Source: Paraburkholderia sp. SG-MS1
Lineage (GTDB): Bacteria > Pseudomonadota > Gammaproteobacteria > Burkholderiales > Burkholderiaceae
Reading direction: 5' to 3'
Assembly (NCBI RefSeq): GCF_012275575.1
Contig: NZ_NPIH01000229.1
Coordinates: 23,055 to 87,054 of the forward strand
Length of the DNA: 64,000 bases
Positions within the stretch are counted from its first letter, which is position 1, and every line of letters begins with the position of its first letter. Made by a program: the position numbers and the translations under genes. Under the pieces are notes generated by a model. It did no database searches, was not told the DNA's origin, and saw only the letters and a program-made list of their open reading frames with translations. Below, in pieces: positions 1 through 9,135 of the stretch.

Positions 1-745
1 AGCGCTCGCCCTGGTGCGGCTCGACACGCTCGCGCATCGCTTTCCGCGCGAGTTGTCCGGCGGTCAGCGGCAACGCGTGGCGATCGCCCGCGCGATCGTG
101 ATCGCCCCGCCGGTGCTGCTGCTCGATGAACCGATGTCGAATCTCGACGCCAAGCTGCGCGAAGACATGCAATTCGAACTGCGCAGCATTCAACGCAAGA
201 TCGGCACGACCACGATCATGGTCACGCACGACCAGTCCGAAGCGCTGTCGATCAGCGATCGCGTGGTGGTGATGGAAGCCGGCCGCATCACGCAGATCGA
301 CACGCCGTATGAAGCGTATGAGCGCCCCGAGAACCGCTTCGTCTCGCAGTTCATCGGCAAGGCCAACATGCTGCCGGGCACCGTGGCGGCGCGCGACGGC
401 GACGCGATCCGCATCGACCTCGGCCATGACCTCGCGGAAACCGGCCGCACCGCGCAGTTGCCGGCGCGCGAGCGCGCGGTCGCGGTCGGCGACGCGGTGA
501 CCTTGTGCATCCGCCCGGAAAAGCTGCGCCTGTGCGCGCCCGACAGGGGTCGGGTGCGGGCCACCGTGACAAGCCGCTTCTTTCTCGGCAGCCAGTGGCT
601 GTACCGGCTCGACAGCCGGCTCGGCGAAGTGCTGGTGTGCTGCCAGAACGAAGGCGCAGAGCCGCTGCCGGAAGGCGCTGCGGTGGGGGTCGACTGGAAC
701 AGCGAAGCAATCCGCTTCATTCAACGGGATGCACAACATGGCTAG
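1..745 (+). CDS. ABC transporter ATP-binding protein, polyamine/opine type (5' end outside window)
   Basis: This is the ATPase of an importer for small cationic or amino compounds; it drives the two permeases encoded next. The reading frame is open from base 2, so the N-terminus with the Walker A loop lies outside the window. Visible parts are the signature [15 protein letters not shown], the Walker B VLLLDEPMSNLDAKLR and the switch histidine in MVTHDQSEA, followed by a C-terminal TOBE-like domain with IRPEKLRL, as in PotA/UgpC-type ATPases. The stop overlaps the start region of the permease gene, so the genes are translationally coupled. The class is certain. The substrate is unknown; the oxidase genes downstream suggest an amine, opine or imino acid. 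Confidence 0.93.
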   Translation, partial: ALALVRLDTLAHRFPRELSGGQRQRVAIARAIVIAPPVLLLDEPMSNLDAKLREDMQFELRSIQRKIGTTTIMVTHDQSEALSISDRVVVMEAGRITQIDTPYEAYERPENRFVSQFIGKANMLPGTVAARDGDAIRIDLGHDLAETGRTAQLPARERAVAVGDAVTLCIRPEKLRLCAPDRGRVRATVTSRFFLGSQWLYRLDSRLGEVLVCCQNEGAEPLPEGAAVGVDWNSEAIRFIQRDAQHG

Positions 746-1652
746 CACGCTGCCCGCCACCGACAACGGCAGTCGGCCGTCCGGCGACGCCCGGCGCGCG
801 CCGTGGCACGCGTTCCTGCCGCTCTGGCTGATGTGCGCGCCGGCCTTTCTGCTGTTCGCGGCACTGGTGCTGATTCCGCTTGCGATGACCCTGGTGCTGA
901 CCTTCTACCGCTTCGACCCGGCGAGCGGTCCGCTCGCCGCCTTCCAGTTCGGCAACTACGTCGAGGTGTTGGGTTCTGCGTATTTCCACACGATCTTCCT
1001 GCGAACCTTCGGCATCGCGTTTCTCGTCACGCTGCTGTGCGTCGCGATCGGCACGCCCGAAGCGTACGTGCTGTCGCGCATGCGCGATCCGTATCGCTCG
1101 ATGTTTCTACTGGTGATTCTCGCGCCGCTGCTGGTGTCGGTGGTGGTGCGCGCGTTCGGCTGGAGCATGCTGCTCAACAGCAACGGTCTGGTGAATCAGG
1201 CCTTCGGTCTGGTCGGCCTCGGCCCCTACAAGCTCGAATACACGACCTTCGCGATCGTCATCGCCCTCGTGCACGTCATGCTGCCGTTCATGGTGATCCC
1301 CGTGTGGACCGCATTACAGAAGCTCGACCCGCAAACGGAAAACGCCGCGCTCTCGCTGATGGCTTCGCCCACCACCGTGCTGCGCCGCATCGTGTTGCCG
1401 CAACTCACGCCCGGCATTCTGTCCGGCAGTCTGATGGTGTTCGGTTTGTCGGCGAGCGCGTTCGCGATTCCCGGCCTGCTCGGCGGACGGCGCCTGAAAG
1501 TCGCCGCCACCGCCGTCTACGACGAATTCCTCGGCTCGCTGAACTGGCCGCTCGGGGCGACCATCGCGCTGCTGTTGCTGGTCGCGAATCTGATCGTGAT
1601 GCTCACCTACTACCGGGTTCTGGAACGCAGATACGCCAGAAGCCTGGGTTGA
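729..1652 (+). CDS. ABC transporter permease, PotB-like
   Basis: This inner-membrane permease forms half of the translocation channel of the importer. The protein is about 307 residues with a short hydrophilic N-terminus and roughly six hydrophobic segments. The EAA loop that docks on the ATPase is seen as NAALSLMASPTTVLRRIVLP, with the conserved downstream glycine. The frame has two possible starts, ATG at 729 and ATG at 738; both overlap the end of the ATPase gene. It groups with PotB/spermidine-putrescine family permeases. The neighbouring second permease, ATPase and binding protein make a complete importer. The substrate cannot be told from this sequence. Confidence 0.92.
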   Translation: MHNMASTLPATDNGSRPSGDARRAPWHAFLPLWLMCAPAFLLFAALVLIPLAMTLVLTFYRFDPASGPLAAFQFGNYVEVLGSAYFHTIFLRTFGIAFLVTLLCVAIGTPEAYVLSRMRDPYRSMFLLVILAPLLVSVVVRAFGWSMLLNSNGLVNQAFGLVGLGPYKLEYTTFAIVIALVHVMLPFMVIPVWTALQKLDPQTENAALSLMASPTTVLRRIVLPQLTPGILSGSLMVFGLSASAFAIPGLLGGRRLKVAATAVYDEFLGSLNWPLGATIALLLLVANLIVMLTYYRVLERRYARSLG

Positions 1653-1679
1653 TCGACTGCCTCATCGAGTGAAGGCATC

Positions 1680-2474
1680 ATGAGAAAAAACGGCCCCGTC
1701 GCGCTGATTTTCCACACGCTGGTGATTGCGTTCGTGCTCGCGCCGCTCGTGATCGTCGTGCTGGTCGCGTTCACGCCTGACGAAACGCTCACGCTGCCCA
1801 CGCACGGCCTCTCGCTGCGCTGGTTCCGCGCGATCCTCAATTACCCGGACTTCATTTCCGCGTTCTTCAACAGCCTGAAGCTGGCGTTCGCGTCGGCGAC
1901 GTTGTCTCTGCTCGTCGCGCTGCCCGCCGCGCTCGCGATCGGCCGGGCGCGCTTTCCGGGCCGCGCGTTTCTGAACGGTCTGCTGCTCTCGCCGCTCGTG
2001 ATTCCCGGCCTCGTGCTCGGTATCGCGTTGCTGCGCTTCTTCGCGCTGATCGGCGCGACCGGTTCGTTCGCGTGGCTCGTGCTCGCGCACATGATCATCA
2101 TCACGCCGTTCGTGATGCGGCTCGTGCTCGCTTCGGTGAGCGGTCTCGACCGCAGCGTCGAACACGCCGCGCACTCGCTCGGCGCGCACGCGTGGACCAC
2201 GTTTCGTCGCATCACCTTCCCGATGATTCTGCCGGGCATTACCGGCGGCTGGCTGCTCGCGTTCATCAACAGCTTCGACGAAGTGACGATGTCGATCTTC
2301 GTCACTTCGCCGCAAACCGTCACGCTGCCGGTGCGCATGTACATGTACGCGACCGAATCGATCGACCCGATGATGGCTTCCGTCTCCGCGCTGGTGATCT
2401 TCATCACGGCCGGCGCGATGCTGCTACTCGATCGTGCGTACGGATTGAACCGGATTCTGATCGGCCAGCACTGA
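1680..2474 (+). CDS. ABC transporter permease, PotC-like
   Basis: This is the second permease subunit of the importer, 264 residues with about six membrane segments. The EAA loop reads EHAAHSLGAHAWTTFRRITF with a following PMILPGITGG. It starts 27 bases after the first permease, and its stop codon overlaps the next gene's ATG (TGATG), which couples transport and oxidase genes into one message. The protein belongs to the PotC side of the family by its length and N-terminal membrane segment. There are no obvious defects. Confidence 0.92.
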   Translation: MRKNGPVALIFHTLVIAFVLAPLVIVVLVAFTPDETLTLPTHGLSLRWFRAILNYPDFISAFFNSLKLAFASATLSLLVALPAALAIGRARFPGRAFLNGLLLSPLVIPGLVLGIALLRFFALIGATGSFAWLVLAHMIIITPFVMRLVLASVSGLDRSVEHAAHSLGAHAWTTFRRITFPMILPGITGGWLLAFINSFDEVTMSIFVTSPQTVTLPVRMYMYATESIDPMMASVSALVIFITAGAMLLLDRAYGLNRILIGQH

Positions 2475-2872
2475 TGTCTTCTTCCTACTCTGCAATGCCA
2501 TCCAGCCCGCCGTTTTCCGATGCCGCCACGCGTACACACGAGCCGCAATTCGTTCGTCTCGCCGAAACGCAGCGCGAGCCGCTGCGGTTTTTTCTCGATG
2601 GCCGCGAAGTCGCCGCGCTGCAAGGCGACACGCTGCTGACCGCGGTGTTGACGCACCAGCGCCGCGTGCGCTACAGCGAATTCAGCGGCGCACCGCGCGC
2701 CGGCTTCTGCCTGATCGGCGCCTGCCAGGACTGCTGGATGCGTACCGAAGACGGCCGGCGTCTGCGCGCGTGCTCGACGCCGGTGACCGACGGCTTGCGG
2801 GTGCTCACGCGGTTTGCCGCGAGCGAAGCGGGCGCCGTTGCCGTTGCTCCCGTCGATGGAAACGCGCGATGA
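2474..2872 (+). CDS. Small [2Fe-2S] subunit of a three-component FAD oxidase (HcnA/opine-oxidase-like)
   Basis: The 132-residue protein carries a ferredoxin-type cluster motif: FCLIGACQDCW followed by a cysteine 11 residues later (spacing C-x4-C-x2-C-x11-C). Small subunits of this kind are found in hydrogen cyanide synthase (HcnA), nopaline/octopine oxidases and D-hydroxyproline dehydrogenase, where they relay electrons between flavin subunits. The ATG at 2474 overlaps the permease stop; a longer open frame starting near 2072 lies inside the permease gene in another frame and is not credible. Its own stop overlaps the next start (ATGA). The family assignment is firm and the substrate is not known. 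Confidence 0.88.
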   Translation: MSSSYSAMPSSPPFSDAATRTHEPQFVRLAETQREPLRFFLDGREVAALQGDTLLTAVLTHQRRVRYSEFSGAPRAGFCLIGACQDCWMRTEDGRRLRACSTPVTDGLRVLTRFAASEAGAVAVAPVDGNAR

Positions 2873-4302
2873 ACGACGAACGCCGCATCGTGATCGTCGG
2901 CGCGGGTCCGGCCGGCGTGCGCGCCGCGCAGACGCTGGTCGCGGCGGGCCTCAGTCCCATCGTGATCGATGAAAACGCCCGCTGGGGCGGCCAGATTTAT
3001 CGGCAACCGCCCGCGCACGGCGACTTTCAGCGCTCGAAAAAAGCACTCTACGGTTTCGAAGCGCACAAGGCCGACGCGTTGCATACGACCATGGCCACGC
3101 TGCTGCCGCATCTCGACTACCGTCCCGACACGCTTGCGTGGGCCTGCGAAACAGGCTGGCTCGATACGCTGCAAGCGGGACGCGAAACCCGCGTGGCGTT
3201 CTCGCACCTGATCATCGCGAGCGGCGCGACCGATCGCGTGCTGCCGCTGCCGGGCTGGACGCTGCCCGGCGTCTACACGCTCGGCGCGGCACAGGTCGCG
3301 CTGAAGGCGCAAGGCTGCGCGATCGGCCGACGCGTCGTGCTGGCAGGCACCGGGCCGCTGCTCTACCTGGTGGCGTATCAGTACGTCAAGGCGGGGGCGC
3401 AGGTGCTGGCCGTGCTCGACACCAGCCCGCTCTTTCAACAGATCGCCGCCACGGCGAAACTCGCGCGTCTGCCGTCAACGTTCGCCAAAGGCCTGTACTA
3501 CGTCGGTTGGTTGAAAACGCGTGGCGTGCGCATCGAACGCGCGGTGAAACTCGTGGGTATTCGCGGCGCACACGGCGTGGAGGCGATCGAATGGCGCAAG
3601 CCGGGCGACGGTGCGGCGAACCAAACGATCGCCTGCGACGCGCTCGGCATCAGCTTCGGGCTGAAGCCGGAAACGCAACTCGCCGACCTCGCGGGGTGCC
3701 GTTTCCGTTTCGATCCGACCAACCGCTGCTGGCTGCCCGAACTCGATGCCGCCGGCCGTAGTTCGGTGCGCGGCATTTACCTCGCCGGCGACGGTGCGGG
3801 CATTGCGGGCGCCGACGCCGCCGAACTGGCGGGCCGCCGCACGGCGCTCGCCTTGCTCGACGATCTCGGTATCGAACCGGCGCGCGGCGCTGGTCTGCCC
3901 GACGCGGCGTCGCTTGAACGCGGCCTGAAGCGTATCGCCGTGTTTCGCGAGGGCATCGAAGCGGCCTTCGCGCCGCCCGCGCAGTGCGCCGCGCAATGGC
4001 CCGACGACATGACCGTGTGCCGCTGCGAAGAGATCGACACGGGCACCGTGCGGCGCTGCATTCGCGGCGGCGAAGCGAACGAGATCAACCGTCTGAAGGC
4101 GCTCACGCGGGTCGGCATGGGCCGCTGCCAGGGGCGTATGTGCGGCGAAGCGGCGCTCGCGCTGCTCGCCGAGGAAACCGGCAAGCCGCTCGAAGCGGTC
4201 GGCCGCCTGCGCAGCCAGCCGCCCGTGAAACCGATTCCGCTTTCACCCGCCATGTACGCCGACGACGTCGCCGAGATCGCCGCGGAGGCCCGTGATGAGT
4301 GA
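2869..4302 (+). CDS. FAD/NAD(P)-binding oxidoreductase subunit with C-terminal [2Fe-2S] domain (HcnB/opine-oxidase alpha-like)
   Basis: This 477-residue flavoprotein opens with the dinucleotide-binding motif VIVGAGPAGVRAA and has a second nucleotide-binding region near RRVVLAGTGPLLYLVAYQY. The C-terminus has a BFD-type iron-sulfur motif: CRC near residue 380 and CQGRMC about 35 residues later. This arrangement is typical of the alpha subunits of opine oxidases, HcnB and LhpE-like hydroxyproline dehydrogenases. The start at 2869 overlaps the stop of the [2Fe-2S] subunit; an upstream extension would run through that gene. With its two partners it probably oxidises a carbon-nitrogen bond in an imported compound and passes the electrons on to the respiratory chain. 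Confidence 0.88.
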   Translation: MNDERRIVIVGAGPAGVRAAQTLVAAGLSPIVIDENARWGGQIYRQPPAHGDFQRSKKALYGFEAHKADALHTTMATLLPHLDYRPDTLAWACETGWLDTLQAGRETRVAFSHLIIASGATDRVLPLPGWTLPGVYTLGAAQVALKAQGCAIGRRVVLAGTGPLLYLVAYQYVKAGAQVLAVLDTSPLFQQIAATAKLARLPSTFAKGLYYVGWLKTRGVRIERAVKLVGIRGAHGVEAIEWRKPGDGAANQTIACDALGISFGLKPETQLADLAGCRFRFDPTNRCWLPELDAAGRSSVRGIYLAGDGAGIAGADAAELAGRRTALALLDDLGIEPARGAGLPDAASLERGLKRIAVFREGIEAAFAPPAQCAAQWPDDMTVCRCEEIDTGTVRRCIRGGEANEINRLKALTRVGMGRCQGRMCGEAALALLAEETGKPLEAVGRLRSQPPVKPIPLSPAMYADDVAEIAAEARDE

Positions 4303-5422
4303 CGCGCTGCATTACGACATCGTCATTGCGGGCGGCGGTCTCGTCGGTTCGTCGGCCGCGTTGGCGCTCGCGCGCCGTGGCCTGCGCGTGGGCCTGTTCG
4401 AGCGGCGCTATTGCGGCGCGCAGGCGAGCGGCGTGAACTACGGCGGCGTGCGCTGCCAGGGCCGCCCGGTCGAACAGATGCCGCTCGCGATGCGCGCGCG
4501 GCGCATCTGGGACCGCTTGCCCGAACTGATCGGCATCGACGGCGAGTTTGCGGTGTCAGGCCATTTGCGGCTCGCGCGCAGCGAAGCCGATCTTGCCGCG
4601 CTGCAGGCATGGGCCGACATGGCGCGCGATTACGGACTGCGCTCGCAGGTGCTGGATGGCGCAGACTTCCGCCGACGCTACCCGTGGCTCGGCGCGGCAG
4701 CCATCGGCGGCTCGTTGTGCGCGAGCGACGGTCATGCGAACCCGCGTCTCGTGTCGCCGGCCTTCGCGCGTGCCGCGCGAGCCGCAGGCGCGGACGTACG
4801 CGAGCAAACCGAACTGACCGGAATTCATCATGACGGCACGCGATTTCAGTTGCGCGCCGGCGACACGCGCATCAGCGCCGACTGGTTGATCAACTCCGCC
4901 GGTGCATGGGCGAACAAGGTCGCAAGTCATTTCGGCGAGACCGTGCCGATGAAACCGATCTACCCGAACATGTGGGTCACCGAGCCGCTACCGCTCTTCA
5001 TCACGCACAACCTCGGCGTGTACGGCGGCGGCATCTACGCGCGGCAGGTGGCGCGCGGCAATTGCGTGATCGGCGGCGGACGCGGCCATGGCAACGGCGA
5101 ATACGGCCAGCCGTCGACACAAACCACACGCGCCGTGATGCGCGACGCGTGTGCGCTGCTGCCCGCGCTGCGCGAGGCGCTGCTGATCCGCACGTGGAGC
5201 GGCGTCGAAGGCGAGACCGCCGACAGCAAGCCGGTGATCGGCGCGAGCCGCACGATGCCGCGTCTATTGCATGCGTTCGGCTTTTCGGGCGGGGGCTTTC
5301 TGCTTGCGCCCGGCGTCGGCGAAGTCCTGGCCGACCTCGTGATCGACGGCACCACGCCCACGCCACTCGACGCCTTTTCGATTGGCCGCTTTGCCGCGGC
5401 GACCACCTCATCCGTCGCTTAA
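4295..5422 (+). CDS. FAD-dependent amine/amino-acid oxidase subunit (DAO family, HcnC/opine-oxidase beta-like)
   Basis: The 375-residue protein belongs to the D-amino acid oxidase/sarcosine oxidase family. Its N-terminal FAD motif reads DIVIAGGGLVGSSAALALA, and the C-terminal part holds HAFGFSGGGFLLAPGVGE, the second FAD-contacting stretch of this family. It is the likely catalytic subunit, working with the two proteins encoded just upstream. ATG at 4295 is chosen; a GTG one codon earlier is possible. The start overlaps the previous stop by eight bases. In the three-subunit family the substrate may be an opine, glycine or D-hydroxyproline; the polyamine-type importer here leaves this open. 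Confidence 0.88.
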   Translation: MSDALHYDIVIAGGGLVGSSAALALARRGLRVGLFERRYCGAQASGVNYGGVRCQGRPVEQMPLAMRARRIWDRLPELIGIDGEFAVSGHLRLARSEADLAALQAWADMARDYGLRSQVLDGADFRRRYPWLGAAAIGGSLCASDGHANPRLVSPAFARAARAAGADVREQTELTGIHHDGTRFQLRAGDTRISADWLINSAGAWANKVASHFGETVPMKPIYPNMWVTEPLPLFITHNLGVYGGGIYARQVARGNCVIGGGRGHGNGEYGQPSTQTTRAVMRDACALLPALREALLIRTWSGVEGETADSKPVIGASRTMPRLLHAFGFSGGGFLLAPGVGEVLADLVIDGTTPTPLDAFSIGRFAAATTSSVA

Positions 5423-5453
5423 GTCTCAAATCCAGTGAAACTCAGGAGCCCCT

Positions 5454-6500
5454 ATGAAACTGTTGAAGACGCTTGCGGCACTCGCCGCCCTGTGTGCGTT
5501 CGGCGCCGCCGCGCCGGCGTGGTCGCAGACCAGAACGATCTACATCGGCATGAACGGCGGTCCGATGGAAAAGGCCTATACGAGCCAGGTGCTGCCCGAT
5601 TTCGAAAAAGCCAACAACGTGCACGTGGTGGTGGTGCCGGGCACGTCGTCGGATATTCTCGCGAAACTGCTCGCCAACAAAGCCAGTCCGCAGATTCACG
5701 TGGTGTTTCTCGATGACGGCGTGATGGCGCGCGCGGTCAGCATGGGCGTGTGCAAGAAGCTCGACGACTCGCCGGTGCTCAAGGAGCTCTATCCGTTCGC
5801 GCGCATGAAAGACGACATGGGCGCGGGCGTGCAGTTGGGCATGACAGGCATCGCGTACAACAAGAAGCTGTTCGCCGAAAAAGGCTGGGCGCCACCGACT
5901 TCGTGGATGGATTTCGCCAATCCGAAGTACAAGGGCAAGGTGGTGTTCCAGTCGGCTTCGAGCAGCACCTTCGGGCTGCACGGCTTTCTCGCGATCAACC
6001 GGCTGATGGGCGGCAGCGAGCAGAACGTCGAACCGGGCTTCACGAAATGGGCGAGCACGGTGGGCCCGAACGTGGTCGAGTACGTGCCGAATTCGGCGAA
6101 GATTTCCGAAATGGTTCAGACCGGCGAAGCGGGTCTGTTCCCGCTGACGCCGACCGGCGTCGGCGATCTGCAGGACAAGGGCATTCCGGTCGCTTATGTG
6201 AATCCGAAGGAAGGACCGGTGCTGCTGCTGGTCGATCTGTGCGTGGTCAACAACAACCCGGATCCGCAACTGGCGCAAAAGCTCGCGCAATTCCTGCTGT
6301 CCGCGCCGGCGCAGACGAAAGCCGCTGAGGCCGGCAAACAGATCCCGACCAACCATCTCGCGAAGATGACGCCGCCGATGCAACAAAGTCTCGGCAACGT
6401 CGACGATCTGGTCCGCAAGGTGACCGTGGTGGATTGGGACACGATCAACGCGCATCGCGCGCAATGGGACACGCGCTGGAACCGGCAGATCGAGCGCTAG
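5454..6500 (+). CDS. Periplasmic substrate-binding protein of the polyamine/opine-type ABC importer
   Basis: This 348-residue protein begins with a clear signal peptide (basic start, hydrophobic stretch, cleavage near PAWSQ at about residue 25) and continues with a PotD-like fold: YIGMNGGPMEKAYTSQVLP near the N-terminus and GMTGIAYNKKLFAEKGWAPP in the middle, the usual layout of family 1 extracellular solute receptors. It is preceded by an AGGAG ribosome site, lies 31 bases after the oxidase gene and closes the operon. The ligand is unknown. A 15-bp perfect hairpin follows the stop. Confidence 0.9.
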   Translation: MKLLKTLAALAALCAFGAAAPAWSQTRTIYIGMNGGPMEKAYTSQVLPDFEKANNVHVVVVPGTSSDILAKLLANKASPQIHVVFLDDGVMARAVSMGVCKKLDDSPVLKELYPFARMKDDMGAGVQLGMTGIAYNKKLFAEKGWAPPTSWMDFANPKYKGKVVFQSASSSTFGLHGFLAINRLMGGSEQNVEPGFTKWASTVGPNVVEYVPNSAKISEMVQTGEAGLFPLTPTGVGDLQDKGIPVAYVNPKEGPVLLLVDLCVVNNNPDPQLAQKLAQFLLSAPAQTKAAEAGKQIPTNHLAKMTPPMQQSLGNVDDLVRKVTVVDWDTINAHRAQWDTRWNRQIER

Positions 6501-6531
6501 ATCCGCCGGGTTCTGGTTCAGGTTTAATGGA

Positions 6532-6567
6532 AGAGAACGCGCCTTGGCGCTACAAGGCGCGTTCTCT
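6532..6567 (+). terminator. Hairpin after the importer/oxidase operon
   Basis: A perfect 15-bp inverted repeat (arms 6532-6546 and 6553-6567, six-base loop) lies 32 bases after the binding-protein stop and just before the end of the convergent small gene. There is no long T run, so it may act as a bidirectional terminator or as an mRNA-stabilising stem. Confidence 0.6.
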
Positions 6568-6594
6568 ACGCGGCGTACGTGATGCCCGTGGCAT

Positions 6595-6894
6595 TCAGAA
6601 AACCACCGAGATCGCCACCGCGAGCCAGATCGCGATGACGCCCGTGAGAAACAGATGCCGCGCGACGCGGATGCGCGCATCGCTATCTTCCGGCTCGACG
6701 GGACTCGTCGCCATCCACGGCACGAGCCCGAGGCAAGCGAAGCCAATCAGCGCGCAGATGAAGACGATGATGTCGGCGGCACGCCATTTGGTCGGCTCAT
6801 ACAGGCCCCAGTAGCCCAGAAAGACGATGCCGATCGAGAAGATCGTTGCCGAAGCGGCACTCAGCGCGGGCACCGATCCAATTGGACTCGGCAT
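6595..6894 (-). CDS. Small integral membrane protein, unknown function
   Basis: The 99-residue product has three strongly hydrophobic segments (about residues 12-32, 40-60 and 82-98) with a short acidic loop containing PVEPEDSD before the last one. I do not recognise a family. A GGAGGTG ribosome site precedes the ATG at a good distance, which supports expression. The gene converges on the importer operon and lies 71 bases downstream of the reductase gene's stop, so it could be co-transcribed with that gene. Confidence 0.7.
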   Translation of the reverse strand: MPSPIGSVPALSAASATIFSIGIVFLGYWGLYEPTKWRAADIIVFICALIGFACLGLVPWMATSPVEPEDSDARIRVARHLFLTGVIAIWLAVAISVVF

Positions 6895-6965
6895 GGTTCA
6901 CCTCCGATCGTTAGGCTGCGATGACGGTCCTTCCTCATCCCCCTGCCTGCCCCTGCGGCCCGCGC

Positions 6966-7901
6966 TCAGGACGTGCGCGCCTGGCGCGCTTCGTAGGTCT
7001 TGAGATGGCTATAAGCGATGCGCAGCAGCGACACGCCGTGCTCGCCCTTTTGTGCATCGCCGCCGCGCACGATCAGATCGCCGAGAATGTGATCCGCCTC
7101 GGTATGCGAGTGGTTTTCCACATCCCGCAGCATCGACGCGGTCAGCGGCGAAGGCGTGAACAGCGTCTGGGTGGCGCGCGCGTCGAAGTCCGGGCCCATC
7201 GTGAAGCCGTTGTGTTCGGCCACGGCGCGGCACTCGCCCAACAGATTCTCGATCACGCGCTTGCCGTCCGGCGCGGCCAGAATATCGCCGACCGACCCGC
7301 GCATCAGGCAGGTACTCGCCGCCAACGTGGCCAGGAAAACCCACTTCTCCCACATGCGTAACAGAATGTTGTCGCTGACCGAGACGTCGAAGTTCGCGTC
7401 GGCCATCGCGTCCGCAATCGCCTGCACACGTTCGGACGTGCCGCCCGCCAGTTCGCCGAAAGTGATCGCGTGCATGTCGTTCAGATGGACGACGTGCTGC
7501 TCGGCGTTGAGCGTCGCGGCGATTACGCATTGACCGCCGAGTACGCGTGACGCGCCGAACTTTTCCGTGAGGACGTCGATATGGCGCATGCCGTTGAGCA
7601 TCGGCAGGATCAGCGTCGACTCGCCGACCAGCGGCGCGAAGGAATCGATGGCGTCGTCGAGACTGTAGGCTTTGCAGCTGAGCAGCACCAGGTCGAACGG
7701 CTCGGCGCTGACGCCGGCAAGAATCGTCTTGATGCCGTCCAGCTTGAGGTCGCCACGCGGGCTGCTGATGACGAGTCCGTCGCGCTGCAGCTTTTCCGCC
7801 CGGCCCGCGCGCACGAGGAAGGTCACGTCCTGACCCGCCGCCGCGAGACGCCCGCCGAAGTACCCGCCTACCGCGCCCGCCCCTACAACTAGAATTCGCA
7901 T
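6966..7901 (-). CDS. 2-dehydropantoate 2-reductase family (ketopantoate reductase-like) protein
   Basis: This 311-residue enzyme has the NADPH-binding start MRILVVGAGAVGGYFGGRLA, the family lysine in LSCKAYSLDDAI near residue 97 and the C-terminal helix with HTEADHILGDLIVRGG, matching the conserved acidic residue of ketopantoate reductases. These reduce 2-dehydropantoate to pantoate for coenzyme A synthesis, but Burkholderiales carry several paralogs, some acting on other 2-oxoacids, so the substrate is uncertain. ATG at 7901 is chosen because it directly precedes the Rossmann motif; a 70-residue upstream extension is unlike the family. No pantothenate genes are nearby. Confidence 0.85.
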   Translation of the reverse strand: MRILVVGAGAVGGYFGGRLAAAGQDVTFLVRAGRAEKLQRDGLVISSPRGDLKLDGIKTILAGVSAEPFDLVLLSCKAYSLDDAIDSFAPLVGESTLILPMLNGMRHIDVLTEKFGASRVLGGQCVIAATLNAEQHVVHLNDMHAITFGELAGGTSERVQAIADAMADANFDVSVSDNILLRMWEKWVFLATLAASTCLMRGSVGDILAAPDGKRVIENLLGECRAVAEHNGFTMGPDFDARATQTLFTPSPLTASMLRDVENHSHTEADHILGDLIVRGGDAQKGEHGVSLLRIAYSHLKTYEARQARTS

Positions 7902-8160
7902 CTTTTGGCCTCTTGATAGATGTCGGTCACGCGCGCCGCGCCTTGTTGGAGAGTTCCGGCTCGCGTACACAGTGTGTGTGCAGGAAATGTAGCAAAGATT
8001 GCCGCGACGCATGGGCGACGATTGCCGAACTGTGCGTGGTGCGATGCAGCGTCGCCGCGGCTCGCGGCTGCTCAGGTCAGATGAATCGTAGCGATGCGCC
8101 GCCTGGCTCACAGCTTCTTCAGTATCGGCCGCCCGCGCGGTGCGGCGCCTTTCAAAACCG

Positions 8161-9135
8161 CTACCTCGATTGCGGCGAGCCGCAAATGGTGCGTTCGTAG
8201 AGCGCCAGCATCCCCGGCACGTCCACGCCGATGCAGACCTTGCACGCCGGGCGGCTGTCCCAGTCCGGCGCGGGCACGGGCAGCGTCGCCGGCTTCTGGA
8301 TGGTCTGGCCCACCGCGATGCCTTGCGTCAACACGCGCACCGGACCGCTGCGCGTCGTATAGAGGTGCGGCGCCAGCACGTAAGCGACCGCCGATGAATC
8401 GTGCACATAGATGCCGGCCAATTGCGCGCTTTGTTCGTGAAAAGCCTCGTAATGACGCGACACGTCCCACACGAATTGCCCCGCCGCACCGCCGCGCTCG
8501 CGCAGCGACGCGAGATACGCGCGGCTCATGATGGTCTGCTGCGTGACGTCGAGCCCGACGACCGCCACCGGCCACGCCGCGCCCAGCACGCGGTCGGCCG
8601 CGTCGGGGTCGCCGAGAATGTTGGCCTCTGCGGCTGGCGTCACATTGCCGTGCACGCCGCCCGTGCCAAATGCGCCGCCCATGATCACCACCTGCCTGAC
8701 GAGCGGCGCGATCTGCGGATCGTCGGCGAGCGCTAGCGCGAGGTTCGTCAGCGGCCCCACCGCGAGCAGCGTGACTTCGCCCGGATGCGCGCGCACCGTG
8801 TCGATGATGAAGCGGTGCGCAGGCCGCGCGTCGAGCGGCGCCGTGCAGCGAGTGTCGAACGCGATGTTGCCGAGGCCGTTGTCGCCGTGAATCCGCGCGA
8901 GCGGCGCGGGCGCGGCGCGCCTGAGCGGCGCCGCCGCGCCCTGCGCAACCGGCACACCGGCAGCGAAGCGCCCGGCCAGGAAGCGCGCATTGCGCGTCGT
9001 CGTCTCGATCGTCGCGTTGCCGAACACGCTCGTCAGGCCGAGCAGTTCGATGTCGGGGTGCAGCACCTGGAAGACGAGCGCCATCGCATCGTCGACGCCT
9101 GGGTCGGTGTCGTAGATGATCTTATGCCCGCTCAT
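8161..9135 (-). CDS. Nucleoside hydrolase (IUNH family)
   Basis: The 324-residue enzyme carries the calcium-binding signature DTDPGVDDAMAL at about residues 9-20 and the distal VHDSSAVAYVL motif holding the catalytic-region histidine. Enzymes of this family split ribonucleosides into ribose and free base. The start at 9135 overlaps the stop of the cytidine deaminase gene by four bases (ATGA), so the two are coupled in a nucleoside salvage unit. An upstream extension of 42 residues would run through the deaminase gene and is rejected. The base preference (purine or pyrimidine) cannot be told from sequence. Confidence 0.9.
   Translation of the reverse strand: MSGHKIIYDTDPGVDDAMALVFQVLHPDIELLGLTSVFGNATIETTTRNARFLAGRFAAGVPVAQGAAAPLRRAAPAPLARIHGDNGLGNIAFDTRCTAPLDARPAHRFIIDTVRAHPGEVTLLAVGPLTNLALALADDPQIAPLVRQVVIMGGAFGTGGVHGNVTPAAEANILGDPDAADRVLGAAWPVAVVGLDVTQQTIMSRAYLASLRERGGAAGQFVWDVSRHYEAFHEQSAQLAGIYVHDSSAVAYVLAPHLYTTRSGPVRVLTQGIAVGQTIQKPATLPVPAPDWDSRPACKVCIGVDVPGMLALYERTICGSPQSR

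Noticed and set aside
2072..2872. Longer form of the small [2Fe-2S] subunit
   Set aside because: The extension lies in another frame of the permease gene; the overlapping ATG at 2474 fits the family.
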